The notes under the pieces were generated by a model, which was not told the DNA's origin, did no database searches, and saw only the letters and a program-made list of their open reading frames with translations. From Acinetobacter lwoffii (GTDB lineage: Bacteria > Pseudomonadota > Gammaproteobacteria > Pseudomonadales > Moraxellaceae), in the NCBI RefSeq assembly GCF_019048525.1, contig NZ_CP077369.1, forward strand, positions 868,001 through 932,000: a DNA stretch of 64,000 nt. Reading direction: 5' to 3'. Positions 30,987 to 40,947 of this stretch are shown piece after piece. Each line of letters begins with the position of its first letter. Within the stretch, counting starts at the first letter, position 1. Position numbers and translations under genes: made by a program.

Positions 30987-31406
30987 TTAATAAGCGTAGT
31001 TCAGGTCAGTATAATCGTTGAGTGATTTCTGCACATGCGCCTGAATAAAGGCACGTACATCCTCGGCCGTCATGGCTTTGCCCTGATTGCTGATGACATG
31101 TTCGATTTCTGGCTGACCTTCAATTTTAATGCGATAAACAAAATGCTTGGCCAGACGATAACTGTCGTCTAATTTTTCAATGCCAGTCACATAATAATAG
31201 GCATGTTCAAAATTCAGATCCTGATGTGAAAATACAAATTGCTCGAACAATTTGAGTTTCTGAGCATTTTCGAGTGCTTTGATGTCATCCACGATACTGG
31301 CTTCAAACTTGGTGCCGTATTTCTCTGAAATAGGCTGTTGATCAATCAGCAGCGACACCATGCCATCGTCTAAATGGGTCACCGTAATATTGTTTAATTC
31401 AGTCAT
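30987..31406 (-). CDS. Conserved hypothetical protein, 139 aa
   Basis: I do not recognise this family. It has no signal peptide or membrane segment. The sequence alternates short strands and helices (VTHLDDGMVSLLIDQQPIS, AYYYVTGIEKLDDSYRLAKHFVYRIKIEG) and ends with an Ala/Glu helix and a Tyr-rich tail. It has its own terminator, so it is probably a single-gene unit. No neighbour suggests a role. Confidence 0.75.
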   Translation of the reverse strand: MTELNNITVTHLDDGMVSLLIDQQPISEKYGTKFEASIVDDIKALENAQKLKLFEQFVFSHQDLNFEHAYYYVTGIEKLDDSYRLAKHFVYRIKIEGQPEIEHVISNQGKAMTAEDVRAFIQAHVQKSLNDYTDLNYAY

Positions 31407-31562
31407 GATGCACTCGAGTGAAATATAGTGGGGCTTAGTATGCTGTTATTTTAATGAAACTCAATGCGAGCGGGGTGAACTTACTTAAGATTTATGCGCT
31501 GAATATGACTAAAAATGAAATAAAAAGGGAGCGATTGCTCCCTGAATGACAGACAGAATTAC

Positions 31563-32309
31563 TTAATCCTGTGCATCAATACTCTGGCCATTCATATGCA
31601 GACTGTCGTTACCCATCAAATATAGATAAGCCGGCATGATTGAATCGGGGGTAGGCAGGGTTTTCGGATCTTCGTTCGGATAGGCCTTGGCGCGCATGGC
31701 AGTCCGCGTTGCTCCGGGATTGATGCAGTTATAACGGATATTTGGATGTACCTGCTCTTTGGCAAATAACTGGCTTACCGCTTCAATAGCAATTTTAGAA
31801 ACCGAATAGGCACCCCAGCGTTCGCGGGCTTCGCGGCCTACACCTGAGCTGGCAAAAACCACAGAAGCATGTTCGGATTTGGATAATAACGGTAACAGCG
31901 CTTGGGTCATGACAAAGGGTGCACGCAGATTGACCGCCATCACATCATCCCAGACATTGACCGGATAATCCGCCAAGGGAACCCGTTCGCCTAAAATGCC
32001 GGCATTGTGCAGAATGCCGTCCAGACGACCAAACTGACGGTCTAGCGTATCGAGCAAAAGCTCATAATCACGTTCTGACGCACTCGATAGTTGTAGCGGC
32101 AAGATGGCAGGTTGCGGCGCACCCAAACTTTCAATTTCATCATAAATGACTTCGAGCTTGTTTAAGGTACGCCCATGCAGCACCACAGTTGCGCCATGCA
32201 AGGCATAACTGATTGCTGCTGCACGTCCAATGCCATCGCCCGCACCTGTGATTAGGATGATACGATCCTTGAGCAGATCGGGGCGAGGTTGATATGCTGA
32301 ATATTTCAT
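31563..32309 (-). CDS. yciK: YciK-family short-chain oxidoreductase
   Basis: This 248-aa Rossmann-fold SDR has the cofactor loop GAGDGIGRAAA, the NAG motif (LHNAGILGERVPL), catalytic Ser in FASSGVGRE, and YSVSK. These, with the N-terminal YQPRPDLLKDRIILITG, match YciK. The substrate is not known. The order ubiG-mupP-yciK is also found in Pseudomonas. A GGAGGTAG Shine-Dalgarno stands before the ATG. Confidence 0.92.
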   Translation of the reverse strand: MKYSAYQPRPDLLKDRIILITGAGDGIGRAAAISYALHGATVVLHGRTLNKLEVIYDEIESLGAPQPAILPLQLSSASERDYELLLDTLDRQFGRLDGILHNAGILGERVPLADYPVNVWDDVMAVNLRAPFVMTQALLPLLSKSEHASVVFASSGVGREARERWGAYSVSKIAIEAVSQLFAKEQVHPNIRYNCINPGATRTAMRAKAYPNEDPKTLPTPDSIMPAYLYLMGNDSLHMNGQSIDAQD

Positions 32310-32348
32310 TATCTACCTCCTCACTTCTTATTATTTAGTGTTAAGCGT

Positions 32349-33038
32349 TCAAGATACCGCAGTATGCTGCTTCAGTACTAGTGTCTGAATCAATTGATGT
32401 AATTCTGGCACAGTATGCACGATATGGTCGGCCTGCCAGGCGTTTAAATCGTCTTTGTATTGCAACGGCAAATAACCATAAGCAGCCAGAATGGTCAGCA
32501 TCTGGGCATGACGGCCGGCATCAATATCTCGTGGATGATCTCCGACATAGATACAGTCTTCCGCGGCAAGATTCAGTTGCTTGGCTGCCAGATACATTGG
32601 TTCAGGATCAGGTTTGGTCCGAGTGACATCTTCTGGACATACCAACACCGCACAGCGTTCACTCAAGTTCAGTGCTTGCAGTAAAGCCTCACTGAGCCAG
32701 CGCGGTTTATTGGTCACGATCCCCCAAGGAATGTCATTTTCCTCTAGCTGTTCCAACAAAGGATACATGCCGTCAAACAGATCGGTATCGACCGCAATAT
32801 CTGCGCCGTACATGTCCAGAAAGCGCTGACGGTGTTGCAGAAAGACCGGATCTTCTAGTTGCAGTTCCGGATAAACCAGTTTCACCATAGCGCGAGCGCC
32901 TTCGGAGACCTGGGTACGAATCAGCTCGGGTGCAACCTGTGGGCGGCCTCCTTCACGGCACATCTGCTGGATAATTCGGATAAAATCGGCAGCGGTATCA
33001 ATCAGGGTTCCATCTAGGTCAAATAAAACGGCTTTCAT
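32349..33038 (-). CDS. mupP: HAD phosphatase, MurNAc-6-phosphate phosphatase MupP
   Basis: This 229-aa HAD hydrolase has motif [11 protein letters not shown], motif II (IVTNKP), the Lys in [10 protein letters not shown] and motif [17 protein letters not shown]. By sequence alone it could be phosphoglycolate phosphatase (Gph). Its place between ubiG and yciK is that of Pseudomonas MupP, which acts in the anhydroMurNAc recycling route, so MupP is favoured. AnmK, AmpD and MltB in this window act in the same route. Its ATG overlaps the ubiG stop (ATGA). Confidence 0.85.
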   Translation of the reverse strand: MKAVLFDLDGTLIDTAADFIRIIQQMCREGGRPQVAPELIRTQVSEGARAMVKLVYPELQLEDPVFLQHRQRFLDMYGADIAVDTDLFDGMYPLLEQLEENDIPWGIVTNKPRWLSEALLQALNLSERCAVLVCPEDVTRTKPDPEPMYLAAKQLNLAAEDCIYVGDHPRDIDAGRHAQMLTILAAYGYLPLQYKDDLNAWQADHIVHTVPELHQLIQTLVLKQHTAVS

Positions 33039-33763
33039 GCTGTGGTCTCTGCTGCGCTATCTTTCACGGTATAAACCATGTAGTTCACATCAACATTCGG
33101 TGCCAGCCAATAACGCTTGGTCAGCGGATTATAGTGCAGACCGGTCATGTCTTTGAGCTTTAAACCAGCGTTACGAATATCATGTGCCAGTTCAGACGGC
33201 TTGATAAATTTGCTGTAATCATGGGTGCCTTTGGCCAGCATGCGCAAGACATATTCTGCCCCGATAATCGCAAATAAATAGGACTTTGGATTACGGTTAA
33301 TGGTCGAGAAGAATACATGACCACCTGGCTTGACCAGCTTGTGACAGGCCTGAATAATCGATGCCGGATCTGGCACATGCTCTAGCATTTCCATGCAGGT
33401 CACGATGTCATATTGGCCAGCCTGTTCCTCTGCCAGTTGCTCAACCGGCACCTGACGATATTCAATATTGTTCACACCTTCCTGTTCGGCATGGATGCGT
33501 GCCACATTTAAAGGGGCTGCGCCCATATCAATCCCGAGTACATCGGCACCGCGTCGCGCCATGCTTTCGGCCAGAATACCGCCACCACAGCCGACATCCA
33601 GCACTTTTTTGCCGCTCAGGCCTCCGGCATGTTCATCAATCCAGTTTAAACGCAGTGGATTAATCATGTGCAAGGGGCGGAACTCGGAATGCTGATCCCA
33701 CCATATAGCTGCAAATGCTTCAAACTTGGCAATTTCTTGTGGATCAACATTCAATTGCGACAT
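33035..33763 (-). CDS. ubiG: Ubiquinone biosynthesis O-methyltransferase
   Basis: UbiG performs both O-methylations in ubiquinone synthesis using SAM. This 242-aa protein shows the typical [38 protein letters not shown] start, the SAM loop [16 protein letters not shown], and the [10 protein letters not shown] segment. I start at ATG 33763, with GAGGTG 6 bp upstream; an in-frame GTG lies at 33772. It heads the ubiG-mupP-yciK operon. Confidence 0.97.
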   Translation of the reverse strand: MSQLNVDPQEIAKFEAFAAIWWDQHSEFRPLHMINPLRLNWIDEHAGGLSGKKVLDVGCGGGILAESMARRGADVLGIDMGAAPLNVARIHAEQEGVNNIEYRQVPVEQLAEEQAGQYDIVTCMEMLEHVPDPASIIQACHKLVKPGGHVFFSTINRNPKSYLFAIIGAEYVLRMLAKGTHDYSKFIKPSELAHDIRNAGLKLKDMTGLHYNPLTKRYWLAPNVDVNYMVYTVKDSAAETTA

Positions 33764-33990
33764 CGGTGTCACCTCAATCAGTCATGATTAGCTAAAAATA
33801 TATATGTGGCGAATGGCCAGAGAAACTGATTTAAAACCTTGAAAATCAGTTCGATGGTTTAGTGTAGCGATTCTGGCAGAAAAAGCGATAAAAGCAGCAA
33901 AAAAGTTCACAGAATGAAAACGAAACCGGCATAATTGATTTATAGTGAACACATAAACTAAGCATAATGATTTAGAGGACGATAATCCGA

Positions 33991-34605
33991 ATGAAAAAAT
34001 TCCTTTTAGGCGCTGTTGCCGCATCTGTTTTGGCCTTTTCAGGCAATGCTATGGCCAATTTTGTGGCAGGTCAGGACTATCAGGTGGTTGCAAAACCAGT
34101 CAAAGTCGAAAAACCGGGCAGAATTGAGGTACGTGAATTCTTCTGGTACGGCTGTGGTCACTGTTTCGCGCTTGAACCACATATGCAGGGCTGGTTGAAA
34201 AAATTACCAAAAGATGTACGTTTTGTACGTACGCCGGCTGCAATGAATCCACTCTGGGAGCAGGCAGCGCGTGCTTATTATGTGTCTGAAGCATTGGGTG
34301 TGCGTCAAAAAGCACATTTACAATTATTCCATGATATTCATGACAAGCAACGTCCAATTTTAGAACAGGCGCAATTGGCCAAGTTCTATACCCGCTATGG
34401 TATTCCTGAAGCGAAATTTAACAGCACTTATAAATCTTTCCCGATCACTTCGAAAATTGCCCAAGCCAAAAATCTGGCTGCTCAGTATCAGTTAAGTGGT
34501 GTTCCGGCAGTGACCGTGAATGGTAAATATATTGTGCAGGGTAATGATGCCAAAGTCATTCAGGTGGTGAATTACTTGATCGAAAAAGAGCGTAAAGCCA
34601 AATAA
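33991..34605 (+). CDS. dsbA: Thiol:disulfide interchange protein DsbA
   Basis: This 204-aa periplasmic oxidase puts disulfides into secreted proteins. A signal peptide (MKKFLLGAVAASVLAFSGNAMA) precedes a thioredoxin fold with an inserted helical domain. The active site is FFWYGCGHCFALEPH, giving CGHC rather than the CPHC of E. coli. The cis-Pro loop is SGVPAVTVNGKY. DsbB is not in the window. Divergent from ubiG. Confidence 0.95.
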   Translation: MKKFLLGAVAASVLAFSGNAMANFVAGQDYQVVAKPVKVEKPGRIEVREFFWYGCGHCFALEPHMQGWLKKLPKDVRFVRTPAAMNPLWEQAARAYYVSEALGVRQKAHLQLFHDIHDKQRPILEQAQLAKFYTRYGIPEAKFNSTYKSFPITSKIAQAKNLAAQYQLSGVPAVTVNGKYIVQGNDAKVIQVVNYLIEKERKAK

Positions 34606-34624
34606 GTCTGAACTGACGATCAGT

Positions 34625-34657
34625 AAAAAAAACCTGCATCATGATGCAGGTTTTTTT
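34625..34657 (+). terminator. Terminator between dsbA and the FabR-like gene
   Basis: AAAAACCTGCATCATGATGCAGGTTTTTTT is self-complementary, with A and T runs on both sides; it likely serves both convergent genes. Confidence 0.9.
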
Positions 34658-34659
34658 AT

Positions 34660-35361
34660 TTAGGCAGGGGGAATGACCGCTTCATTGAGCACAGGGCCTG
34701 CTGTTTCGACTGTTTCGGCAGGTCGCCGGTACCAGTGCAAAATGCCATGCAGCAACAGTTGCATCTGCAATATGCTTTGGGTTTTAAAGGCAGTGGATTG
34801 TGTGCGGCGCAGCTCTGGATCAGCTTGATGCTGCAGATGAATCCAGCCCATGGCCCAGTTCAGGGACAGTTCAATCAGCATCTGTGCCAGAGCCTGCAAG
34901 TCCTGTGGCGCCTGAATATGTCGGGTCGATTGCATCTTGGCCAGTTCATGCATCACATCTTCAGCCAGAAAACGAATTTCCCGTTCAATACCGGCACGGA
35001 GCACGTCCGAACCGCCCCAACGCTCTGCAACAAAAAAAATCCAGGGTTCAGGATGATATTCGACCGCCTGAAAAAACAGTTCAAGTCCGGTGTAGGTTCG
35101 GGTATTTGGCTGATACAGATAAGCCTGTCCCAGTTGATTGAGTACTCCTTTGATGTGAATCGCAACCTGATCCAGCAACTCCAGACCCAGCTGGTTCATA
35201 TCCTGAAAATGCCGATAAAATGCCGTCGGTACCAGTCCAACTGCATTCGTAACTTCACGCAGGCTGATCGTGCTGAAAGCACGGCCCTGACTGCTGAATG
35301 CCAGAGTGGCATCGAGTAACGCCTGATGACTTTGCTGCTTGCGATCTTCACGTAAGGACAT
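34660..35361 (-). CDS. TetR-family regulator, FabR-like
   Basis: The 233-aa regulator resembles FabR, the repressor of unsaturated fatty-acid genes. Its N-terminal part AFSTISLREVTNAVGLVPTAFYRHFQDMNQLGLELLD matches the FabR helix-turn-helix closely, and the middle ELFFQAVEYHPEPWIFFVAERWGGSDVLRAGIEREIRFLAEDV corresponds to its ligand region. The C-terminus ends with a Pro-rich tail not in FabR. I start at ATG 35361; an in-frame GTG is at 35379. No fab genes are adjacent, so the targets are unknown. Confidence 0.85.
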   Translation of the reverse strand: MSLREDRKQQSHQALLDATLAFSSQGRAFSTISLREVTNAVGLVPTAFYRHFQDMNQLGLELLDQVAIHIKGVLNQLGQAYLYQPNTRTYTGLELFFQAVEYHPEPWIFFVAERWGGSDVLRAGIEREIRFLAEDVMHELAKMQSTRHIQAPQDLQALAQMLIELSLNWAMGWIHLQHQADPELRRTQSTAFKTQSILQMQLLLHGILHWYRRPAETVETAGPVLNEAVIPPA

Positions 35362-35526
35362 AAATGGGTTTCCTATCACCGGCTTCCCTCAAGGGGAGTT
35401 TTAGTCTAGCAAAAATTAAATCAAATCGTAGTGCTACAGATCGGCAGAATTTCGACATTTCGCAGTGGCCTGATGCATTGATTTTGTAAATGAATCACCC
35501 GGCTGCCTAATCTTGGCAAAGGCTTC

Positions 35527-35535
35527 TGCTATACT
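35527..35535 (+). promoter_or_regulatory. Extended -10 promoter of rph
   Basis: TGCTATACT forms an extended -10 (TG at 35527-35528, TATACT 35530-35535) about 38 bp before the rph start. No good -35 is seen, which fits an extended -10 promoter. Confidence 0.55.
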
Positions 35536-35572
35536 GAGCCGCAATTATTTTTAACCTCTACAGGACTTATTT

Positions 35573-36289
35573 ATGCGTATCGACCAACGAGCATTAGATC
35601 AATTACGTGAAGTGAAAATTACCCGTAACTATACACGTTATGCGGAAGGCTCTGTATTGGTTGAATTTGGTCATACCAAAGTACTCTGTACCGCCAGTGT
35701 GGATAGTTCTGTACCACGCTTCCTGAAAGGTCAGGGCCAGGGCTGGGTCACGGCTGAATATGGCATGTTGCCACGTTCAACCCATACCCGTAGTGACCGT
35801 GAAGCGGCACGTGGCAAACAGAGTGGCCGTACCCAGGAAATTCAGCGTCTGATTGGTCGTAGCCTGCGCTCAATGGTCGATCTGAAAAAACTCGGTGAAA
35901 ATACCATTACTATCGATTGTGATGTGATTCAGGCTGATGGCGGCACCCGTACTGCCGCAATTACCGGTGCTGCGGTGGCTCTGGTCGATGCCATGAACGT
36001 CTTGCTGGAAAGAAAAAAAATCAAACATGATCCATTAAAAGGTTTGGTGGCTGCGGTTTCTGTCGGTATTTTCAAAGATGAAGTGTTACTGGATCTTTGC
36101 TATGAAGAAGATTCAAACTGTCAAACTGATTTGAACGTGGTGATGACTCAGGCCGGTGAATTTATTGAAATTCAAGGTACTGCAGAAGACAAACCATTTA
36201 CCCGCGCACAATCGGATGCCATGCTGGAAATGGCCGAAAAAGGTATTCAGGAACTGGTGAAGAAACAGCAAGAAGCTTTAGGCTGGTAA
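35573..36289 (+). CDS. rph: Ribonuclease PH
   Basis: RNase PH trims tRNA 3' ends using phosphate. This 238-aa protein has [33 protein letters not shown], the phosphate-binding RS region ([34 protein letters not shown]), and the catalytic stretch [23 protein letters not shown] and [19 protein letters not shown]. It is complete. Single gene with its own promoter and terminator. Confidence 0.97.
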   Translation: MRIDQRALDQLREVKITRNYTRYAEGSVLVEFGHTKVLCTASVDSSVPRFLKGQGQGWVTAEYGMLPRSTHTRSDREAARGKQSGRTQEIQRLIGRSLRSMVDLKKLGENTITIDCDVIQADGGTRTAAITGAAVALVDAMNVLLERKKIKHDPLKGLVAAVSVGIFKDEVLLDLCYEEDSNCQTDLNVVMTQAGEFIEIQGTAEDKPFTRAQSDAMLEMAEKGIQELVKKQQEALGW

Positions 36290-36306
36290 TTCATCCCATG
36301 CTGATA

Positions 36307-36331
36307 AACGCATCTCCGGATGCGTTTTTTT
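36307..36331 (+). terminator. Terminator after rph
   Basis: ACGCATC pairs with GATGCGT around a short loop, followed by seven T. Confidence 0.9.
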
Positions 36332-36471
36332 ATGCTTAAAATTTCACTCTGCACCTGTATTCAAAAACTGCACCACAAAGCTTCATCACAAAAAGCCGAC
36401 ATGAATTGGCTATATCTGCACCGGTTTTGCATCGATATTGGATCAGATGAGAACACAATGAGGAATGCGAC

Positions 36472-36669
36472 ATGAAACAGTGGCTTTGTGCAATTTCATT
36501 GCTGGGCGTGTTTGGATTAACTGCCTGTGACTGGGGCAATAATCGTGAAGATGACGAGCGTTCAGTGTTAAATCAGGATCGTGATGAGGATAACGGAAGA
36601 TATAACGACCGTGATGGTGACGATGATGACCGCGATCGCCGAGGTAATCGGGATGACGATGATGATTAA
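36472..36669 (+). CDS. Small Asp/Arg-rich lipoprotein
   Basis: The 65-aa product has a lipoprotein signal (MKQWLCAISLLGVFGLTAC) and a mature part made almost only of Asp, Arg, Asn, Glu and Gly (DRDGDDDDRDRRGNRDDDDD). It would be a lipid-anchored, disordered, highly charged peptide in the cell envelope. GAGGA lies about 8 bp before the ATG. No domain is recognised. Cation binding is possible but unsupported. Confidence 0.78.
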   Translation: MKQWLCAISLLGVFGLTACDWGNNREDDERSVLNQDRDEDNGRYNDRDGDDDDRDRRGNRDDDDD

Positions 36670-36721
36670 GGTCTAAAATAGAAAATTGAGCAAAATATAC
36701 GCAAAAAAAATTTCTAAAAAT

Positions 36722-36744
36722 AAAAAAAGGGTGCTTCGCACCCT
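36722..36744 (-). terminator. Terminator of nadC
   Basis: AGGGTGC pairs with GCACCCT on a TTC loop. On the minus strand seven T follow, so it serves nadC. Confidence 0.88.
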
Positions 36745-36769
36745 CTACGGTCATCTATCCCATCTAGAC

Positions 36770-37615
36770 TTAAGCATTGAAACGCATCGACAGATCAATG
36801 GCTTTGAGATCTTTGGTCAGCACGCCCATGGAAATATAATCTACGCCGGTACTCGCGACTTCACGTAAATTATCAATGGTGATATTACCTGAGGCTTCCA
36901 GTTTGCAGCGACCGGCCACATGTTGCACCGCGTCGATCATCTGCTGCTGACTGAAATTATCCAGCATCACAATATCAGCATGGGCTTCGAGTGCCTGATT
37001 CAGCTCATCCCAGGTTTCGACTTCAACTTCGACAGGCTTACCCGGTGCAATTTGATGGGCCTTGGCAATCGCCTGCGCAATCCCACCCGCTGCCATAATA
37101 TGATTTTCTTTAATCAAGAAGGCATCAAACAGGCCCAAACGGTGATTCTGGCCACCGCCAATGGCCACGGCATATTTTTGTGCGATACGCAGACCCGGAA
37201 GCGTTTTACGAGTATCTAATAATTTGGTGTTTAAACCTTGCAACTGTTTGACATAGTGGGCGGTTTTAGTCGCAACCGCAGACAGCGTCTGGACAAAGTT
37301 TAGCGCAGGGCGCTCCACGGTGAGTAAGCTACGTGCAGATCCGGCCAGTTTTAAAAATGCTTGATTGGCTTGAACATGATCGCCATCATTTTTCAGCCAG
37401 ATCACTTCAATACTTGGATCATAGGCCTGAATCAAAGCATTTACCCAAGGCTGGCCGGCCAAAACCATGTCTTCACGGCTAATGATAGTGGCAGTGGCCT
37501 GTTCATCTTCAGGAGTCAGCAGGGCGGTAATATCGCCTTCACCGATATCTTCTGAAAGTGCTTGTTGAATATTGATCTGAATGGACTGGTCTAGCAAAGC
37601 TTGAGATATGCGCAT
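36770..37615 (-). CDS. nadC: Quinolinate phosphoribosyltransferase (decarboxylating)
   Basis: NadC makes nicotinate mononucleotide from quinolinate and PRPP in de novo NAD synthesis. The 281-aa protein has the N-terminal EDIGEGDITALLTP, the active-site stretch LDTRKTLPGLRIAQKYAVAIGGGQNHRLGLFDAFLIKENH, and barrel ends VEVEVETWDELNQAL, IVMLDNF and LEASGNI. It is divergent from ampD, as in E. coli. With pncA and pncB it represents NAD supply in this window. Confidence 0.97.
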   Translation of the reverse strand: MRISQALLDQSIQINIQQALSEDIGEGDITALLTPEDEQATATIISREDMVLAGQPWVNALIQAYDPSIEVIWLKNDGDHVQANQAFLKLAGSARSLLTVERPALNFVQTLSAVATKTAHYVKQLQGLNTKLLDTRKTLPGLRIAQKYAVAIGGGQNHRLGLFDAFLIKENHIMAAGGIAQAIAKAHQIAPGKPVEVEVETWDELNQALEAHADIVMLDNFSQQQMIDAVQHVAGRCKLEASGNITIDNLREVASTGVDYISMGVLTKDLKAIDLSMRFNA

Positions 37616-37797
37616 GAGTATTTCCGTATCTTTTTTAAGCCGTGAAAATTGCGCCTTATCTTAGCACCGTTACATAAAAGATGAGCGATTTTTCATCCAG
37701 TTTGCTGGGATGAATTGAGATTTCTCCTTGAAAGTTTTAGCATGAAGCCGGCTGCAATGCTGATCTTGCAGATTTTATTTTTGGGGAGAACGGTTTT

Positions 37798-38388
37798 ATG
37801 CAACAGGCAGCTGAGTTTCAGGTCAAGGACGGGCAACTAATCGGTGCACGTCAAATCCCGTCTCCCAATTTTAATCAGCGGCCAGAACAGACCGAGATTC
37901 AATTGCTGGTGATTCACAATATCAGCCTGCCACCTTCCCAGTTTGGCGGCGGTTATATTGAACAGTTTTTTCAGAACCAGCTGGATTGGTCAGTACATCC
38001 CTATTTTCAAACCATTGAAGGGATGCAGGTGTCGACCCATCTGCTAATTTTAAGAACGGGAGAAGTACTGCAATTTGTTAATTTCAATGACCGTGCCTGG
38101 CATGCCGGCCGCTCGACCTATTTGGGCAAAAAAGAATGTAATGATTATTCGATCGGGATCGAGCTGGAAGGCAGTGACGATTTGCCTTTTGCAACCGCAC
38201 AGTATGAAGCCCTGGTCAAAGTGGCTGCCTGTTTGCAAGATTATTATCCTAAAATTCAGCAGCATATTGCCGGACATTCGGATATTGCACCGGGCCGCAA
38301 GACCGATCCGGGACCATATTTTAACTGGGCTGATTTTCGTACACAGCTACAGCATTATAAAAACACCTCAAGCTCGCTTGAGCGATGA
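37798..38388 (+). CDS. ampD: 1,6-anhydro-N-acetylmuramyl-L-alanine amidase AmpD
   Basis: This cytosolic zinc amidase removes peptides from anhydroMurNAc in recycling and thereby limits AmpR-type induction where ampR exists. The 196-aa protein shows the zinc ligands His (LLVIHNISLPP), His and Asp (AGHSDIAPGRKTDPGPYFNW), plus the AWHAGRS loop and IGIELEG with the catalytic Glu. It has no signal peptide, in line with a cytosolic AmpD. GGGGAG precedes the ATG. murJ follows 69 bp later. Confidence 0.95.
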   Translation: MQQAAEFQVKDGQLIGARQIPSPNFNQRPEQTEIQLLVIHNISLPPSQFGGGYIEQFFQNQLDWSVHPYFQTIEGMQVSTHLLILRTGEVLQFVNFNDRAWHAGRSTYLGKKECNDYSIGIELEGSDDLPFATAQYEALVKVAACLQDYYPKIQQHIAGHSDIAPGRKTDPGPYFNWADFRTQLQHYKNTSSSLER

Positions 38389-38457
38389 AATTAAGCAATG
38401 AACTTCTGATAAAAGTTTCATTACAATAGCCACAAATTTATACATTAGGTGAATAGG

Positions 38458-39999
38458 ATGGCGCTTTGGCGTTCGACCGTCATTGTCAGTGCGATGACCA
38501 TGTTGTCACGCGTACTGGGATTGGTTCGAGATATTGTTTTACTGAATGTCTTTGGTGCTGGTAAAGACTTCGATACCTTCGTAGTCGCATTTCGTATTCC
38601 AAACTTTTTCAGGCGTTTATTTGCCGAAGGCGCATTTTCACAGGCGTTTATTCCGGTACTGACCGAATATAAAACCAGTCGCACGCATACCGAAGTCCAG
38701 ATCCTGATCAGCCGGGTGTTTGGCTGTCTGGCCACGGTGATGACCACGCTGACCATGGTCGCGATCATTGCTGCGCCATTGATTATGTATATCTATGCGC
38801 CCGGTTTCCATAGCGACCCTGAAAAATTCGCTCTGGCGACTGACATGTTCCGCCTGACCATTCCTTATTTGTTGTTCATGTCACTGACGGCTTTTGCCAG
38901 CAGTATTCTGAACAGTTATGGCTCTTTCAGTACCCCGGCATTTGCACCGGTCTTGCTGAATGCGGCGATGATTGCCGGAGCGCTCTGGCTTACGCCTTAT
39001 ATGGCCGAGCCGATTATGGCGCTGGGCTGGGCTGTGATCATTGCCGGTATTTTACAGCTGGCGATCCAGATTCCTGAATTGTGGCGTAAAAACCTGCTGA
39101 TTCCACCGAAAATTGATTTCAAGCATGAAGGCGTAGATCGCATCATGAAGTTGATGCTACCGGCATTATTTGGTGTATCTGTCACGCAAATTAATCTATT
39201 GTTAAATACCATTTGGGCTTCATTCATGCAGGATGGTTCGGTGTCCTGGCTGTATAGTGCCGAGCGTATGACCGAATTGCCGCTGGGTCTGATCGGTGTT
39301 GCGATTGGAACCGTGATTCTGCCGTCGTTATCTGCACGGCATACCGAGCAAAATCCGGAAAAATTCCGTGGCATGATGGACTGGGCAGCTAAAGTCATTG
39401 TGATGGCAGGCCTACCCGCCAGTATTGCACTGTTTATGCTGTCGACCCCGATCATTCAGGCCCTGTTTGAACGTGGCCAGTTCACCTTTGAAGATACCCA
39501 GATGACAGCTTTGGCGTTGCAATGTATGAGCGGTGGTGTGATTGCCTTTATGTTGATTAAAGTCTTTGCACCCGGTTTTTATGCAAAGCAGGATACCAGA
39601 ACCCCGGTGCGTGTCGGTCTGATGGCTGTGGCGGCCAATGCGATTCTGAACGTGATCTTTATCGGTTTCTTCAAGCTGATTGACTGGGAAGCGGAGCATA
39701 TGGCTCTTGCGCTGGCATCGACAGGTTCAGCGATGGTCAATGCTGGTTTGCTTTATTATTATCTGCATAAGCGTGATATTTTCCGTTTTGGTTCGCACTG
39801 GAAAAAAATCTTCCTGCAATTCATGTTTGCCAATGTGGTAATGATTGCGGCCTTAGCCTATGCCCTGAGCTGGTATAATGCCGATGTATCGCAATGGATG
39901 CGTGTGGTAGAAGTATTGATCTTATGTGTCGTGGGTGTGGTAGCGTATGTTGCAGCCTTGCTGGTGGCAGGTTTTAGACCACGTCATTTAAAGCCTTAA
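38458..39999 (+). CDS. murJ: Lipid II flippase MurJ
   Basis: This 513-aa MOP-superfamily membrane protein, with about 14 helices, flips lipid II across the inner membrane for peptidoglycan synthesis. It shows the family start MTMLSRVLGLVRDIVLLNVFGAGKDFDTFVVAFRIPNFFRRLFAEGAFSQAFIPV, the central WLYSAERMTELPLGLIGVAIGTVILPSLSA and the YAKQDTRTPV loop. The start is ATG 38458, with AGGTGA 5 bp upstream; GTG 38449 falls inside that site. It may be cotranscribed with ampD. Confidence 0.97.
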   Translation: MALWRSTVIVSAMTMLSRVLGLVRDIVLLNVFGAGKDFDTFVVAFRIPNFFRRLFAEGAFSQAFIPVLTEYKTSRTHTEVQILISRVFGCLATVMTTLTMVAIIAAPLIMYIYAPGFHSDPEKFALATDMFRLTIPYLLFMSLTAFASSILNSYGSFSTPAFAPVLLNAAMIAGALWLTPYMAEPIMALGWAVIIAGILQLAIQIPELWRKNLLIPPKIDFKHEGVDRIMKLMLPALFGVSVTQINLLLNTIWASFMQDGSVSWLYSAERMTELPLGLIGVAIGTVILPSLSARHTEQNPEKFRGMMDWAAKVIVMAGLPASIALFMLSTPIIQALFERGQFTFEDTQMTALALQCMSGGVIAFMLIKVFAPGFYAKQDTRTPVRVGLMAVAANAILNVIFIGFFKLIDWEAEHMALALASTGSAMVNAGLLYYYLHKRDIFRFGSHWKKIFLQFMFANVVMIAALAYALSWYNADVSQWMRVVEVLILCVVGVVAYVAALLVAGFRPRHLKP

Positions 40000-40051
40000 G
40001 CTTATATTGAAAAAATTATTGTAGATCAAAACAGATCATTAAAATACCCAT

Positions 40052-40086
40052 AAAAAAACAAGAGCCAGAAGGCTCTTGTTTTTTTT
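40052..40086 (+). terminator. Terminator after murJ
   Basis: AAAAAACAAGAGCC pairs with GGCTCTTGTTTTTT around AGAA. The long A and T runs could stop transcription from both sides; the DUF1328 gene converges on it. Confidence 0.9.
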
Positions 40087-40124
40087 GAAAGCTAACACTT
40101 GCTTTGAAAAGGTCTAGCGTAAAT

Positions 40125-40283
40125 CTAGACCTTGCCGCGCGAAAGAAAACCAACGATCGCAAGAATCACCGCAATTACCAACAAGATAATTGCAAAATCC
40201 TTAGACAAGCCTGCGACGCCACCGAAACCAAGTAGACTCGCAATTAATGCAATAACAGCAAAAATAATAGCCCAGCGAAACAT
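40125..40283 (-). CDS. DUF1328 (YtjA-type) small membrane protein
   Basis: The 52-aa protein [52 protein letters not shown] is two membrane helices around a short loop and matches the DUF1328/YtjA group. The start is the ATG at 40283, preceded by GGAG; a longer in-frame start exists but lies outside the family. These proteins are often stress-induced; the function is unknown. Confidence 0.9.
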   Translation of the reverse strand: MFRWAIIFAVIALIASLLGFGGVAGLSKDFAIILLVIAVILAIVGFLSRGKV

Positions 40284-40475
40284 ATATATTCTCCATGTGT
40301 TTTTATTTTCAAGTTTAGTATAGAAATAAACGATTCCAGCGACTGTTAGTGTTGTGTTGATGAACTGTCTCTGATTTAACAATAGTTTACGTGATAACAA
40401 TAAAAATTTGAGACGGTAGGTCTGCAGGGTTCTGGCTGTTATAATCAGCTGATTTTTGAATGTTCCGGCCCGATC

Positions 40476-40928
40476 ATGAGCGATACTTTACGTCCCGAAT
40501 TCTGGAAAAACTATTCACTTGCTGAACTGACGCAAGTCGAGTGGGAGGCCTTATGTGATGGTTGTGGGTTGTGTTGTCTGATTAAACTGGAAGATGAAGA
40601 AACACAGGAAGTCGCCTATACCAAAGTGGCCTGCAAGCTGCTGGATTGTAGCACTGCACGTTGCTCCAATTATCCGGATCGCCTGCAATATGTGCCGGAC
40701 TGTATTCAGCTCACGCCAGAGAAGCTGGAAACGATTCACTGGTTGCCTTCGAGTTGTGCCTATCGCCGTGTAGAGCAAGGCAAAAGCCTGCCATCCTGGC
40801 ATTATCTGATCAGCGGTTCACGGGAAAGTGTGATTCAGGCACGCAAGTCGGCAGCAGGGCGCTGCCTGAGTGAAAGTGACATTCATGAAGATGACATCGA
40901 AGACTATATCGTACGCTGGGTGCGTTAA
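40476..40928 (+). CDS. YcgN-family cysteine-cluster protein (UPF0260)
   Basis: This 150-aa protein carries the N-terminal cluster CDGCGLCC with further cysteines ([29 protein letters not shown]) and the family end [21 protein letters not shown]...DIEDYIVRW. The Cys cluster probably binds zinc or iron-sulfur. It is cytosolic. The biochemical role of YcgN is not established. It converges on the diguanylate cyclase gene. Confidence 0.9.
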   Translation: MSDTLRPEFWKNYSLAELTQVEWEALCDGCGLCCLIKLEDEETQEVAYTKVACKLLDCSTARCSNYPDRLQYVPDCIQLTPEKLETIHWLPSSCAYRRVEQGKSLPSWHYLISGSRESVIQARKSAAGRCLSESDIHEDDIEDYIVRWVR

Positions 40929-40947
40929 ATCTGGCTTTGTGATTCGT

